A stretch of DNA of 64,000 bases from Lepeophtheirus salmonis (Eukaryota; Arthropoda; Copepoda; Siphonostomatoida; Caligidae): NCBI RefSeq assembly GCF_016086655.4, contig NC_052134.2, positions 31,991,971-32,055,970 of the forward strand, written 5' to 3'. Shown one piece after another: positions 25,858 through 37,537 of this stretch (position 1 is the first letter of the stretch; each line of letters opens with the position of its first letter). The notes beneath the pieces were generated by a model, which did no database searches, was not told where the DNA came from, and was given only the letters and a program-made list of their open reading frames with translations. The position numbers and the translations under genes were made by a program.

Positions 25858-26454
25858 TAGTGATGTCATGGATTGCGGGTCCGAACGGGTTCGCAAACTG
25901 CAAAAACGAGAAAAGTACATTACCTACCCACCGTTTTTCGAAATATGTAGAAGAACCGGTTTGTGACCCCTCCATTTGTTCTAACCAACAACAACAACCA
26001 AAAAAGCATCCTCATTCATCTTATTTCCACTCTATTTCCTTGAGGCAAGTGAGATCTAGCTCAAAAATCCTTTTATTAGTGGTCGGCAATGAGTCTTTGG
26101 CCGTTTTGGCAAATATAAAATTGTATTCTATAAATTACAAATAAATAAAACATTAATTAATTGAAGAGGATTATTTTCCGCCCCTCTGAGGATGCTGCTT
26201 TAGACAACCATCTAACTTGACTGCAAAAATAGGAGTAGGTATGACTTTACCCCTTCCTACTCGTCCCAGGTTTTACATAGTTGATAAAAAAATTTATAGG
26301 AAATGGGGATATGAAAGAACCGGATCTCCATCAAAATCAATGAACCGGATAAGAATCTCTAAAATTTATATGATTATCCGTTAATAGCTGAAAATGTTTG
26401 ATGAAGAACCGCATAGATCTCGGAACCGTAATATAAAAATTTGTAACATCACTA
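25858..26454. mobile_element. hAT-like MITE (TAGTGATGT ends)
   Basis: A 597-bp interval starts 'tagtgatgtcatggattgcg' and ends 'ttgtaacatcacta', a 9-bp terminal inverted repeat 'tagtgatgt'. The subterminal parts carry 'gggtccgaacgggttcg' on the left and 'gaaccgcatagatctcggaa' on the right, in roughly inverted relation (cgaacgggttcg against gaaccg). An open frame 25860-26144 inside has no transposase motif and is probably accidental. The flanking bases share 'atac' but no clean 8-bp duplication. The ends resemble those of the MITE at 16689, so the two are probably related hAT-type non-autonomous elements. Confidence 0.55.
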
Positions 26455-28480
26455 ATACATAATATATTTTATATACATAATAGAAATGTGCTTCTATTTC
26501 AAAAAATTGCAATTTCTTAATAAAAAAAATGAACTCGTTTAATTATATGAGTGCTCATTCCATGTAGACTGAAATTATGTGTATGTATGTTTGTATTTTT
26601 AGATAAAATTTATGGATGAAAATGCATTAATTAATAAAATAAAATAAAAGGTCTTGTTTCAATTGTTAGTAATTTAATTATTCCATCAACATTTATTTTT
26701 GTAGGTCTAATTAGTAAAATGAATATCTCTAATTAACCAGAAGAGTAAGCGTAACATTTGGAAATTATGATTGAATAGTGTAACTACTATAACATATAAT
26801 GGTAATTTCACCCTGATTTTAGAGGAAAGATTTAGGGAAGCGAGGTTAATGAATGATCGGATAATTTTATTCACTTCATGATGATTTTATCACCTTTCTA
26901 CGAGGTTTTCTTTAGCATTTCCGTGGAATAGCTATATATCAGTGCTGCATTAACTATGGTTCATTTAAGGTGATAAGTGCACCCAGGTCAGTTAGAGAGT
27001 AAAATATTATTAATGGGACGTGAGCGTTGTGTACGTTCACGTTGGTTTTTTTACATACCAGAGGATATTGGTTCTTATTGTTGTTTATTAGTAGTTTGAA
27101 TACTTATTTTTTTTATTACAAAAACTTGTTAGCCTCTTCTGCGTCATCTTACATAATTTGATGCTTTTTTTAGTAACCTCATCTCCCATTGGTTAAGTAC
27201 TCAGTAAGATATTAGTCTCTGAATTCAAAGAGTTAATAGGTACACTATTTGGGCAAATAGAGGCATGTACAGCAAATATGGACTTAAAAAATATTTTCCC
27301 TTTTTTTCTTATTCTTTTTTGTAGTTGTAATTTTCTTCTATTATGCAAATTTATACATTTTTAGTTCGTTATATGTATTAGAGTCTGTTCGAATTAAAGT
27401 TGCCACTACAATCAAATATACTGTGATTTTTTTCTAAATTAATATTTACGTACTTTATCAATTGAAAGAATAAAATTTATATTTTTATGATTATTTTTCT
27501 GTTAGAAGAAAAATGCAAATATCCAGGTCAAAATTGTATTAATTGGCCGATGCTTAAGAATAATATAAAAAATTATGAAAGAAGTTTTAGACAGCACCAA
27601 TTATATGTGAGCTTAAAGGGCATTTGATCCAGATCCCGCACTTTAACGTAAAAAATAATGACTTAGCACCTTTGAAATTTATTTTCTAACAAAGAAATAA
27701 ATAAACATAAAAAGACCCCCAATTTTTATTTTCTAATAAAAAACGAGGATTACAAATTTGTATTTGCAATCAAGACTCAAAATTTCTCTTATCAAACAAA
27801 TCGAAATTAATTTCAAATAAATTTATCACATATTTATCTTTGATCCATGCCCCCCGGAAAATTGGCATGGTTTCTAGATTTTATGGAACTATTATGTTCT
27901 TTAGTATCAAATAATGTTCATAATATATAACTTACAGATAATTTACTTTATAGAGTCAACTCATCGAAGGAGGATAAACATATTTATCTAAGATACTTAC
28001 TGACTATAATTTGTTTTTCTTTCCCATTTACTTTTTCTTATCTTATAAGATGTTTATATGCTTTTATTTAGGGTGAGCAATGAGCAAAGATAGCAGTAGA
28101 ATTATGGATACATATAATCCTATTGTTATTTCTGAATAAATAGTTCAATTATATATACCAACAAGCCTGAAAAGTTCATTTTTAGACTATGTAATTGTAC
28201 AAGGTACGTATACAAAAATGTCCAATTAAATTGTTTGATATTTGCCAACAAAAATAGTAAAAAAAAAAAAAATTACAAATAATTGATCTGTTAATGTCTA
28301 TTAAGAGAAAGGTAAACGTTTTCATGGACAAGAAAACCTATAAAGTTAATATCCATAGCTGATCTATTTTTATAATACACTGCACTAAACATTTGACGTT
28401 ACCATTATGAAAAATATATTGCCATTATTGCCTAATTACAAAAAATAATTAAATGAAGGCCAAAAAATAGTAAGCAAACC
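26455..28480. other. AT-rich spacer
   Basis: No gene, RNA or element end recognised on either strand. Low-complexity A/T tracts dominate. Confidence 0.55.
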
Positions 28481-29480
28481 CCTCCAAGACCTTACAAAAA
28501 GGTATTCTCACAGCTGACAATTTAAAGTCAATCAGCAAGGATATGGAAGAAGCATGTTCTTAGTCTACTTATTCCACTCTTTCCCTAGAGGCATTTAGCC
28601 TTTCCTAAACCTTTAAGCCAGGTAGCGAAATGAGGAACCCCGTGATCAACAGCTGAAACATGTAAGGGTCAAAATTTCCTTTTTTTGTCCGATGAGGCAG
28701 TATTTTTTTATAGCTTCAAGAGAATAACAAATATACTAGAAAATATTCGTGTATTAGTAAATATATAGATAGAGTTGAGTTACTGGAGTGATAAATTGTG
28801 TCAAGTGATGGGATTAATCATTAATATATCAGTGTCTTCTGAAAATGGTCTGGCATCTACAACGCTTGACTCGAGCTCCACAGTAGACGTGATTAGGAAA
28901 AATATTAAGAAGATTAATATTCTTTGGACAAATTGAAAACCTTGCAAAACTGGATTCGGAAGCTATTATTAAAGGAATTCTTACGATTCATGATATAAAA
29001 CTAATTAAACAACGCGACTAATACATATGAAATTTCTATTTCCGCTACTTGGGTAAGTCAAAGTGCATTTATGCCTAATACCATGGCATTTGAAGATGAC
29101 ATATAACCCCATAATTTATTCTGACGCAGCAATAAAAATAGTTAGATCTACTAGATCTGCCACCAATATGGTAGAAAAGAATCGTGCAATCGAGACGAAA
29201 ATTGTCAGAACATAAAATAAATTTACGACTCAGTTCCAAGAGAGTGAATTTTCTTCTGCACGTCTTGCCAGAATTGTGGGAGAATATACTATTCAGTCTC
29301 ACGTGCTTTCGTGGAGTGTCATGCCGTATCAGAGCTGTTATATTTATTATGACATAATGCTAAGTTGTTGGGCTTAGTGGGTTTATCTTCAAACTAAATG
29401 AAAGCCCATATTTTGTTTGAGATTCCTCTGCAAAGCAATCCCAACCCTGTGCACTAAAAACTTACTTCTGGCAATGAACT
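28481..29480 (+). pseudogene. Possible DIRS-like retroelement relic
   Basis: Weak but coherent. Near 29190-29350 one plus frame reads NKFTTQFQESEFSSARLARI, then VGEYTIQSHVLSWSV, then PYQSCYIYYDIM. This resembles the stretch 'xSARxLARVVGxIISMxxVLG...TRxxY' found between reverse transcriptase and RNase H in DIRS-type (tyrosine-recombinase) retroelements. Just upstream is EKNRAIETKIVRT, where that family often has 'IPExRIxxxK'. Downstream TSGNELRFWKLGR fits the usual 'ELxFWxxN'. Further upstream (28490-28640) a frame containing LTADNLKSISKDMEEACS could be its gag-like part, which is more speculative. No reverse-transcriptase active site or recombinase was seen. Confidence 0.35.
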
Positions 29481-31940
29481 ACGATTTTGGAAATTAGGAC
29501 GGTAATTATTGCATCAGCAGCAATATATGCCACTTTTTCATGGTGTATTCCTTGGATTTGGACCTAGCCTCGGATTTGGTTCGATATTTTCCTTCTTGGT
29601 CGTTTAGGTCATTAACTTATCGACTATAATCGAGGGATTTCAGAAAAGAAAATAATGTGATGAATAACGTCTTTTGGGTCTTTTGTCATTATTATTATTA
29701 TGAACGTTCTTTAAATACAGTTTTTTAGTTGTGACTGAGTTTTGGATGTTATTTTTGATTTTAGAAAGTAATTTTAACTATTACATGTTTGTTTTAGCTC
29801 TCTCAATGTTTGATTATTTTCTATGAAAATTGTTTTTCGGTTTTTATTTTTGCATTCCCTCTTAATTTATTTAGTCCATGATGTTGTGTATGTTTAATAT
29901 ATATATTTTTGTGAAATAAAGCCCATCAAAAAAAAAAACTATAGTAATTTCCTGGGAATTGTTAACGCCCCAACCAAATCTGTCTACTTACATCCATTTT
30001 AAAAGTATTTTTCCTAACAAGATATTTATATTTATGATCAATATAGGTATGTTTACCGATGAATACTAAAGGCAGGTTAGCCTTATGTACTTATACGTGT
30101 TTAGAAAATTTATTTCTAAGAACTTTGCACATTATAATACTCAAACTTCAAAAACTTTCCTTATCCAAAAGAAGACATTTTGTGATTCAAAACATTTCTT
30201 CATTATAGGAGTAAAAATCCCATGATTTATTATATTTTGGAAGCAGGGAAATTACTAACGTGGCATTTTTATATGGCTTAAAGTCTGTGAGATACAATAC
30301 GATTAAAGGCGTTATTTCTAGACTCAGAATCCATCATATTGCGGCTATTAATTTTATGTTAGTTTGTTCATGCTCGATTGGCTAATTTTGGGATGTATTT
30401 AATTTCCTTTTTGAAGGAAAGGTTGAGAGATTGACATTGAGAATAGGTATTGAAATTTGTGATACAACATGGAATGGTTCTTTTGTTGTTGTTTTTTTTG
30501 GAAAACTTTTATATTTCTAGAGAACACCACTACAATTTGAGCAATATGATATGATTTCAAAGAGAAATTGGATCAAACTGATAAATATCTTATGCATTTC
30601 ATAAGTTTATCCTTATTTATTCCCTCTTTCCTCTCTTTGAACGTAAGCAATGTAGATTTTTACCCTATTACAAAGAACATTTGGATGTTTATAAACATAA
30701 ACATACATACATCTATGTGTATGCTTGCTAGATATAACAACAATAAAACTTTGTTCACAGATAAAAAGTTCTTCATTCAAAAATTTATCATAACTGGGTC
30801 ATAGATGTTCGTGTTTTTTTTAAATCTCAATTTTAAAAATATCTTTGGTTTTCTAAGGGAATAAGGAAAGTAACGTAAAAAGGGGATTGACAAAAAATAA
30901 TACATAAACTTTATCAAAAAAAATTCCATATTCAAATATTGAAGTTACACAAATTTAAAATAAGGATAAGATATCATTTTGCTAGAGGTTATGTGATTGT
31001 TGTATTTGTTCCGAAATATTTTAAAAGTAAGTTTTACAATAAATAATTAAATTACTTAAAGTATAGGGGGCAATTTCAGCATTAAGGACGTTACATTTAA
31101 AAAAAAATTGGAACCTAACCTTAATATTGACAAAGTATTGATTTGAATAATAAAAATTGAATATACATATTTTAGGTACAGTTATTGGAATAAAGATATG
31201 CCTTCAATAAGAAATGTTTGACCCTTTGGATTTTGAGGGAAGTACAAAATACGCAACGTTATAAAAGTTACGGACGTTAATTTTGTGTGGAATCCCCAAT
31301 TAATGATGAATGTGAATATACTTCATTTGAATATATAGTATGACTTCAATGCATATTGTACATACATAGAGTTAAGTCATGCTTTTGTGAAAAAAAGATT
31401 AAGTTAATTCGCTATTCAACAGTTGAAAAAGAGGATAAATTAATTTTATAAGAAACTTTAATAATACTCTTAGAACATCTACAAAATTGTTTAATTGAAC
31501 GAAATAATTTAGCATGGAATTGGTATTTCAATTAGAATACAATCACATTAATGAATTATATAATGTGTATATATTCTAAGAGTTGTTGATTTGATTAGGA
31601 AATAAGCTTTCTTAAACTTTTTATTAATATAGGTAGGTAGGTAGATTGAAATACGTGAAAGAGATATGATTATATTATTTTCGTGTAATCTGGTTATACT
31701 AGATAACCTTTAATTTTCATTTTTCAATTACATTGCCTATCTACATTGAAGGAAAAATAACTCTTTATACATATATAGAGGTATTGAGATCTAGAGATAG
31801 ATGTAACGTCAAGTCATACCTGATTAGATCTGGTTTTGATGTACATACATTGTACTCATATATTAGAGTGGGTCGGAAATTAGTATTTCAGAAATCGTTG
31901 ACGGAGAGTATTGGGAAATTAGTAATACCATGAAAAACTA
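29481..31940. other. AT-rich spacer with a polyadenylation-like end and a TAGG microsatellite
   Basis: At 29915-29938 an AATAAA hexamer is followed 7 nt later by an 11-A run, the layout of a retroposed mRNA 3' end. The upstream few hundred bases show no recognisable coding sequence. At 31630-31644 there is a (TAGG) tetranucleotide repeat of just under four units. The open frames at 30568-30804 and 31733-31933 have no motifs. Confidence 0.4.
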
Positions 31941-32716
31941 AAAGGTGTACCAAAAGTCCATACAAAACAAAAAAATATGGATGTAAAAACAAATATTGAC
32001 AGAAAATTATGCATTTGATTCAAAAAAAATAATTCTCAAGAATGATTCCTTTGGCAGCAAAACAAGCCTTAATACGGGACCAAAAACTTGCCACACACGT
32101 ATTTTACTTTGCCTTTTGGGGATGTTATTCTACTATCTACCCATAAAGGCCTTCAGGACTTTAGGATGGTAGGCTGCACAGGCCTTGGACTCCATGACAC
32201 TCCATTTATAGTAATCCAAGGGATTCATTTTTGGTGAATCCGGTGCTCAAGGCTCAGTTTGTTGAGAATTTTCTTACATGTCTAAAGTATTTTTTCGTGT
32301 TGTTGGGCTTTTAGTCCTTGAAGTTCGGTACAAGCCTAGATTTGAGGCCTAAATCATGCCTCAACAATGTGACTAGTTGCAGTTTTGTTTATGTTTAACT
32401 CCCTTGCAATTTGACAGATGTTACTACAGAGGTGAAACTTCAATTTTGGCCTTAACTGCACTTATGTTAGCTTCTGTGCGTGCTGAACGAGTCATCCTTT
32501 TTTGAGGACAATCGGCAAAATTCTTGGAGATATTGTTATTGTACTTCAGTTTGTACACCTGGCTTGTGAACAAACAGAGAAACGTTCGGTAATTTCCTTG
32601 ATCTTGTCTCCAGTGTCAATGCATGCAGGGATTTTCTTACTTAGCAACTTATTTTTCTACATAATACTGTATTGCTGCTTCAAATAATGGACGCTGACTT
32701 TTGGCACATACTCTAT
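31941..32716 (-). mobile_element. Non-autonomous Tc1/mariner element with TIRs
   Basis: A ~776-bp element. The left end has 'aggtgtaccaaaagtcca' (31943-31960), and near the right end (32695-32713) is 'gacttttggcacatactc', whose reverse complement begins 'gagtatgtgccaaaagtc'. The two agree over the core 'gt(a/g)ccaaaagtc', a terminal inverted repeat. Inside is a minus-strand transposase remnant without its catalytic middle. Exact end positions and the TA duplication are uncertain. Confidence 0.55.
32020..32690 (-). pseudogene. Internally deleted Tc1/mariner transposase remnant
   Basis: Minus strand, in order. IPACIDTGDKIKEITERFSV (near 32.63 kb) looks like a first HTH. MTRSARTEANISAVKAKIEV (near 32.49 kb), then a frame with NCKGV or QIAREL and GLKSRL-like pieces, looks like the second HTH. 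Next come KDQKPNNTKKYF-like sequence and a jump to DSPKMNPLDYYKWSVMESKA, whose Asp codon is at 32214-32216, the third catalytic Asp. The C-terminus is CVASFWSRIKACFAAKG followed by a stop near 32020. The region that should hold the first two catalytic Asp residues is absent. Several frameshifts. The same truncated architecture occurs at 12 kb and 63 kb, though the sequences belong to a different subfamily. Confidence 0.65.
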
Positions 32717-35700
32717 TCCATACCAAATTTCAGGATAATTTAAACGTATTTACGTGCTTTCCCAATTCAGTGGAAACTTTATTCATACATATAATGGTCA
32801 AAAATTCGATTTCTGGATAAATTTGACTGGTAATTTTTTTCTTAAAATAACCAAAAGCTTCAAATTTCAATCTTATTGTTAATTAGTTAAATTTAGTTGC
32901 CATTTAGTTAAATTCGCGCAATTTCCAAAAGTTTTAATATTGAAAAAATACCAATCCTACTCACCCAAATAAAATCCTACGGACATCCCTTAACCCACCT
33001 TTTTGAGTTCATATTTTATATATAAATTTTTTCCAATACTCCGATTTCAATATGCGAAAAAGTTGATTGAATCGACCCACCCTATTGTACATAGTACATA
33101 TACTTATGTTTTAAGTGTAGGTTTACAAATATATTGAATCAAAAGAGATATATGTATGTATTTGGATTTGAGTACTCAAATTTGATTAGGAGTGGCCTTT
33201 AGGGATTTCAATATTTGAGAGAGGGAATCAAAAAAATTACAGAAGAAGCTTTACTTAATGTCTACCACTAATGTTTTACAACATTTATATTTTTATAACA
33301 TTCATTAGAAAAACAAATGGGACTCTCAAATTCCTGAGATCTCTGGAGAATTGTGACGTGGATGTATATAGTACATAATATATATATTTGTTTATGACAT
33401 TACGTTTTTTTTGGACAGTTTGTGGATAATGAATAAGATGTTTTTTTTTTTTTTTTTGTATGGATAGGACTGTATGTCTATGTTTACTCATTTACATTGG
33501 GATGTTCTATTAACGTGACAAAACTCCTCGTGGTCACATACACACATACGTATGTCTGCTTTTTGTATCCCCTTCTACGTACACAATTGTGAACTTTAGG
33601 GCCATTGAGATCCTACACTAATGAAAAACAAAGGTATTTATAAATAAAACATAATAGTTTTCAGACTAGGATCGGTCTTTATTATTTTTTATAGACTGTT
33701 TTAGAACGTGGACAAATCCTTTTCAAGTCGTAGACAGATTTTTTTTCCCGTTCCACTATATGGATCAATTTTTTGGTCTCACTCTATAGAGATATTTTAT
33801 ACTTATCCTTGTAGTATGACAGAGAGAGTATTAAGAGTAGTATAATATATATTACTCTTAATATTTTGGTACCTACAAAAAAGATAACACATGGACTGAA
33901 AATTCCTGGTATTAACAAAGAAAACACGTTCAAAATTGACTTTATTTATAAATATTAATCAAGAGCAACGCAATAATTCCAGCACCAATTTAACATTTTA
34001 ATGCTACTAATATAAAACGCGTTATCTTTTGCCTCAAAATAGTCCTCAGTTTTTAGAGATGACCTCTTCATTGGAGCGAAATTTCTTACCGGCAATTATT
34101 TATATTATGTCTAGTATTCTGGTGAAACAGAACTTTCTTCAAATGAGATTGTTTTTCCGTGATTTCGCCCTTCAAATGATTTAATAACGATATATAATGT
34201 TTACTCTTGATTGTATCTCCCGCGTAATTTCGGATTTGCTGATTTCGTTCCCCTAATTTTGATGTTAAAGATGCAACATGCTCTAGAAGGCCATTTGTCA
34301 AAATTGTGAAAATTAATAATAAAAATTGTCGAGTACGGCCTTCATGTAATCTTACATATTTTCCTTTCGGATTTTCACATTAATTTTCAAAAAGTTGACT
34401 CATGTATGATTTAAAGAAGCTGACTCTACGTATTATGAACTCAAAAAACGTATTACCCAGAACTTGGTTTTTAATACTAATTTAAATTCATTAAGGGTAT
34501 TTATTTATATTTTGTGTCATAGTAATATACCCTGCCCAATTGGTAGATTAGTGGACAATAACTAATATAATGCTTAATAAATCATCCTTGCTCTAACAAG
34601 TCGCTAATGGAAAATTTCCTAAAAGTAAGCTGAAGGATAAGAAAAAATGGATAATTTATTTTTTCAGAAATTTGTTCAACATTTATTTTTTCTCATGAAA
34701 TTTCGTATTGTTTATATATTTATACATAATTATTTATTCAATTGATTTATGTTGTTAAGGAATAATGGGACTCTGTTAGTCACTGTTATGACTCGTGGTA
34801 TGTCTTGTTTTAATAAGTTTATTTAATATTACAACATACTTAGTGAGACTGTCCTATATTAAAGTTAATATTTTCCTCACTTCTCAGAGACCTAATCTGA
34901 TTAGTACAATCAAAAAACTTTGCCAAAGTCAGTTTTTTTTATTATTTTCACCAGAAAAAGTTTTTTGTCTATGGAAAAAGGATTCACTTAGAAATGGGAT
35001 AGTCTTCTAGAGTTACACACAGTATTTAATGAAAAAGTAGAAATCTGATGAATATTCATGGATTGGCTCGTTGGATTTAAAATTATACAATGTATGTTTT
35101 AGTTACTATTGTTTCAGAAAAGGCGCTACTTTGCTACTATTTCTAATATCTACATAGGTATATGTAGTAGTATATTTAATGTCTACCTTAGGATCTTTTC
35201 AATAAAGTAAAATGAATATTACCTATTACGAGGTAGGATAGAAGTTATTTGGGTAATGGGGATACAAAGAGTTTTTATTACTGCTATTATTTGGAGCATT
35301 AAAGCAACCCAAATAAAATATGTCCTTAGTTTTAACTGTAAAGTTTTTATGGGGATATACAAGTTTTTGCCATACTGCTGTTAGTATTTTTTAAATTAGT
35401 GGCCATAAATATGTTAGAACATGCCACTTGGCCACATTGTGTTTTTTTTCCAATTTTAATTCTTTCTTGGAGTTCAATATTATGTACTGATACATTATAG
35501 ATAAGGGTGATAATTTTGGTAAGAATAGAAAAGCGTGCGAGGAGAAGAGAAGAAATACTTATTATATCATTGATTAAATAATATACATCTTCTTCTATCA
35601 ATCATGAACGTTATCATTCCCGCCTTTATTATTCAATATTAATATAATAATATTAGATGGGGATAGTCGATAGAGAACTGAATAAAATGCAAAAAATAAC

Positions 35701-35726
35701 GTATCCTTCTGTCTGGATTTCTGAAA
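32717..35726. other. AT-rich spacer with a hairpin
   Basis: No gene recognised. A hairpin with 10-bp arms 'attaagagta' / 'tactcttaat' lies at 33830-33862. A 16-17 T run lies near 33441-33457. The open frame 34086-34301 (-) has a helical, charged composition, but no family was identified. The frame 35347-35601 (-) likewise has no recognisable motif. Confidence 0.45.
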
Positions 35727-36186
35727 ATGGAGGCTCAGGGATTTGGAAAATACTTACCGGATGAGAAACAGATGGTTTGTCGGATTTGTCGATATAAATG
35801 TGCCTTTAGTCCCCTGTCTAGAATTACACGCCACTCAATATCATCATCTCATAACAAGATTCATCTATAAAATCAAGTGAACGATGAATACATCAAGTCA
35901 GACTTTAACTTTGATCTCACAAAGATGCTTATTACATGTAATATACCCTTATCCATTGCTAATCATCTACGTTCGAAAAGTTTATGGAGAAAATACACGG
36001 GTAAACCTATCCCTTCCCAAGGAACCATCATTAAATTAATGGAGGATGTTGGTACTGATGTCATTTATAGAAATACATATAAAATATTTTGAGTCATCCA
36101 CACCAAATGACGATCAAGTTATCAGTAAAAAGTACAAAGTATTTACTAATTTCGAAATGAAACTCTGAATTTTGTACTATCTAACA

Positions 36187-36238
36187 GTAAGTATTCAATT
36201 TTTTTTAAATCTAACCATAAAATATGGTTCTATTTTAG
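36187..36238 (+). other. Candidate 52-nt spliceosomal intron
   Basis: It begins GTAAGT and ends in a T-rich tract plus TTTTAG. Removing it joins LNFVLSN to TKHIKNYDTQLSKGQKQLLK in one open frame that runs on to a stop near 36318. Consistent donor, acceptor and reading frame make it a credible short intron in the relic described above. No transcript evidence is available. Confidence 0.45.
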
Positions 36239-36273
36239 CTAAACATATCAAGAATTATGATACACAACTCAGT

Positions 36274-36536
36274 AAAGGGCAAAAACAACTGCTTAAATGG
36301 TCACAACAACGGGGGTAGTAGCTTTGGATGGTTTGCAACTAGTTTGTCTGAGACTACTTACTTCGCTTTAAGAGTTGGGTATGATAATTAGGTTTTCCAA
36401 TATTACATAGTCAATAAATATTACTTTTTTATCACTTAAGGGTTAGCTATGGTTGATGGGCTCCAAGAAATGATGTTCAGAAAACTCATAAAAGGCAAAA
36501 ACAACTGTTTAAATGGTCACAACAACGAGGGTAGTT
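36274..36536 (+). repeat. Internal direct repeat (KGKNNCLNGHNN units)
   Basis: Two ~47-bp copies (36274-36320 and 36490-36536) share 'gcaaaaacaactg' and 'ttaaatggtcacaacaacg', with only a few differences. In one frame both encode KGKNNCLNGHNN followed by GGSS or EGSY. The upstream contexts also look coding: SVKGKNNC for copy 1 and MFRKLIKGKNNC for copy 2. This suggests duplicated exons or an array inside the element. A weaker relative may lie at about 45226-45262 ('actcataaaagggaaaagca'). Confidence 0.7.
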
Positions 36537-36962
36537 ACATTGGGTGTTGCATTATAATTAACAATTGTGTATATCCTTCATGATAATAGTATGTTGTTAT
36601 ATAAGCATACCTAAATAACGGTGGAAAATCTTTTGATGCTCTTAATAGGGAGTAATATCGCCGGACATTACTACATAATTAGCTTTTGCTCTAAATCTTT
36701 ACGATGAATTTATTTCTAACATTTTTTTATTAATATATTTATTGTCTAATTTTATGATTTTGACATTTACTTTATTATTAATAATTAGTTAGATCTCATC
36801 AGTAGAGATATATCTATCCTGTGCACAATTGTATATAGCAACTTCCACATGAAGAAGAGGGATGATTATCTTTTTGATTAAACTCCACGTCTCGCTTGTG
36901 TATTGCAACCTAAAGTTATGACATATTTAACTGAATTCCGATGTTAGAACAAGAAAAAATTA

Positions 36963-37117
36963 TCTGGATCAATCTATTATTTCAATATTCTGTATTTATA
37001 ATTTATTATTATTAATAGTTATATGATTTTAATTGTTTAATTTTGTATATTTAACTTAAATGTTTAATGGTTTATTTTTTAGTATGTAGATTATATTTAA
37101 TTAAAGCCTTCTTTTTT
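36963..37117 (+). repeat. 155-bp dispersed repeat, copy A
   Basis: The whole segment recurs as its reverse complement at 53714-53868. Aligned by eye it has the same length, with no gaps and about two mismatches. It begins 'tctggatcaatctattattt' and ends 'gccttctttttt'. Flanks do not match, so the boundaries are sharp. No open frame. The high identity means a recent origin compared with the surrounding decayed elements. Confidence 0.9.
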
Positions 37118-37537
37118 AAACTTTGAGCTTCAAATATATTTCAAATACTCTACTTTGTCGTTTCATTAGTTATTATTCTGAGAATAAGGTTCATAATGAA
37201 TTACAATTTCATGGAGTGTGACTTTTTCAAATCTACTGTAACAGATAAAAAACATCGAAGTCAATTATACGTAGTATATCTTCATTAAACATTTTGCTAA
37301 TAAATACATTCGTTATACCCTCAAAAATCATAATAAAGCAGGCAGATGATAATCACATCAGTATTTTAAACAATGATACCATATGTCTTTTTTCCCCCTC
37401 CTACTTGCACGCGTTTTTCTCTACAATATTATCAACTATAATTATAGATTACATCATTAACGAATAGACAATTATCTTTTCAAATCAACATTTTGTTAAT
37501 TATTATTTGACAGATTAATCTACATATAGTAATCCTA
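37118..37537. other. AT-rich spacer
   Basis: Nothing recognised between the 155-bp repeat and the left end of the mariner element. Confidence 0.6.

Larger units (their letters stand above)
35727..36600 (+). pseudogene. BED-finger hAT-like / CGGBP1-like relic
   Basis: From an ATG at 35727 the frame reads MEAQGFGKYLPDEKQMVCRI, CRYKCAFSPLSRITRHSIS and SSHNKIHL, then a stop at 35868. The putative zinc ligands are C-X2-C at 35778-35789 and H-X5-H at 35832-35852, the layout of a BED finger. After the stop the same frame continues (VNDEYIKSDFNFDLTKMLIT, CNIPLSIANHLRSKSLWRKY, TGKPIPSQGTIIKLMEDV) to 36092. That block resembles the 'DLCxALVxANIPxxKL...FLxKYTxxxIPxxSTL' region shared by CGGBP1-like proteins and a group of hAT transposases. 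The rest is fragmentary and carries an intron-like segment and an internal repeat. No catalytic or dimerisation block is visible. The one internal stop and the missing C-terminus indicate a pseudogene. Confidence 0.5.

Noticed and set aside
34086..34301. Minus-strand 71-codon frame with coiled-coil-like composition
   Set aside because: Charged and helical but short, with no upstream continuation and no recognised family; not enough to call a gene.
35347..35601. Minus-strand 84-codon frame
   Set aside because: Ile/Leu-rich composition expected from AT-rich DNA, no motif, and no neighbouring exon-like sequence.
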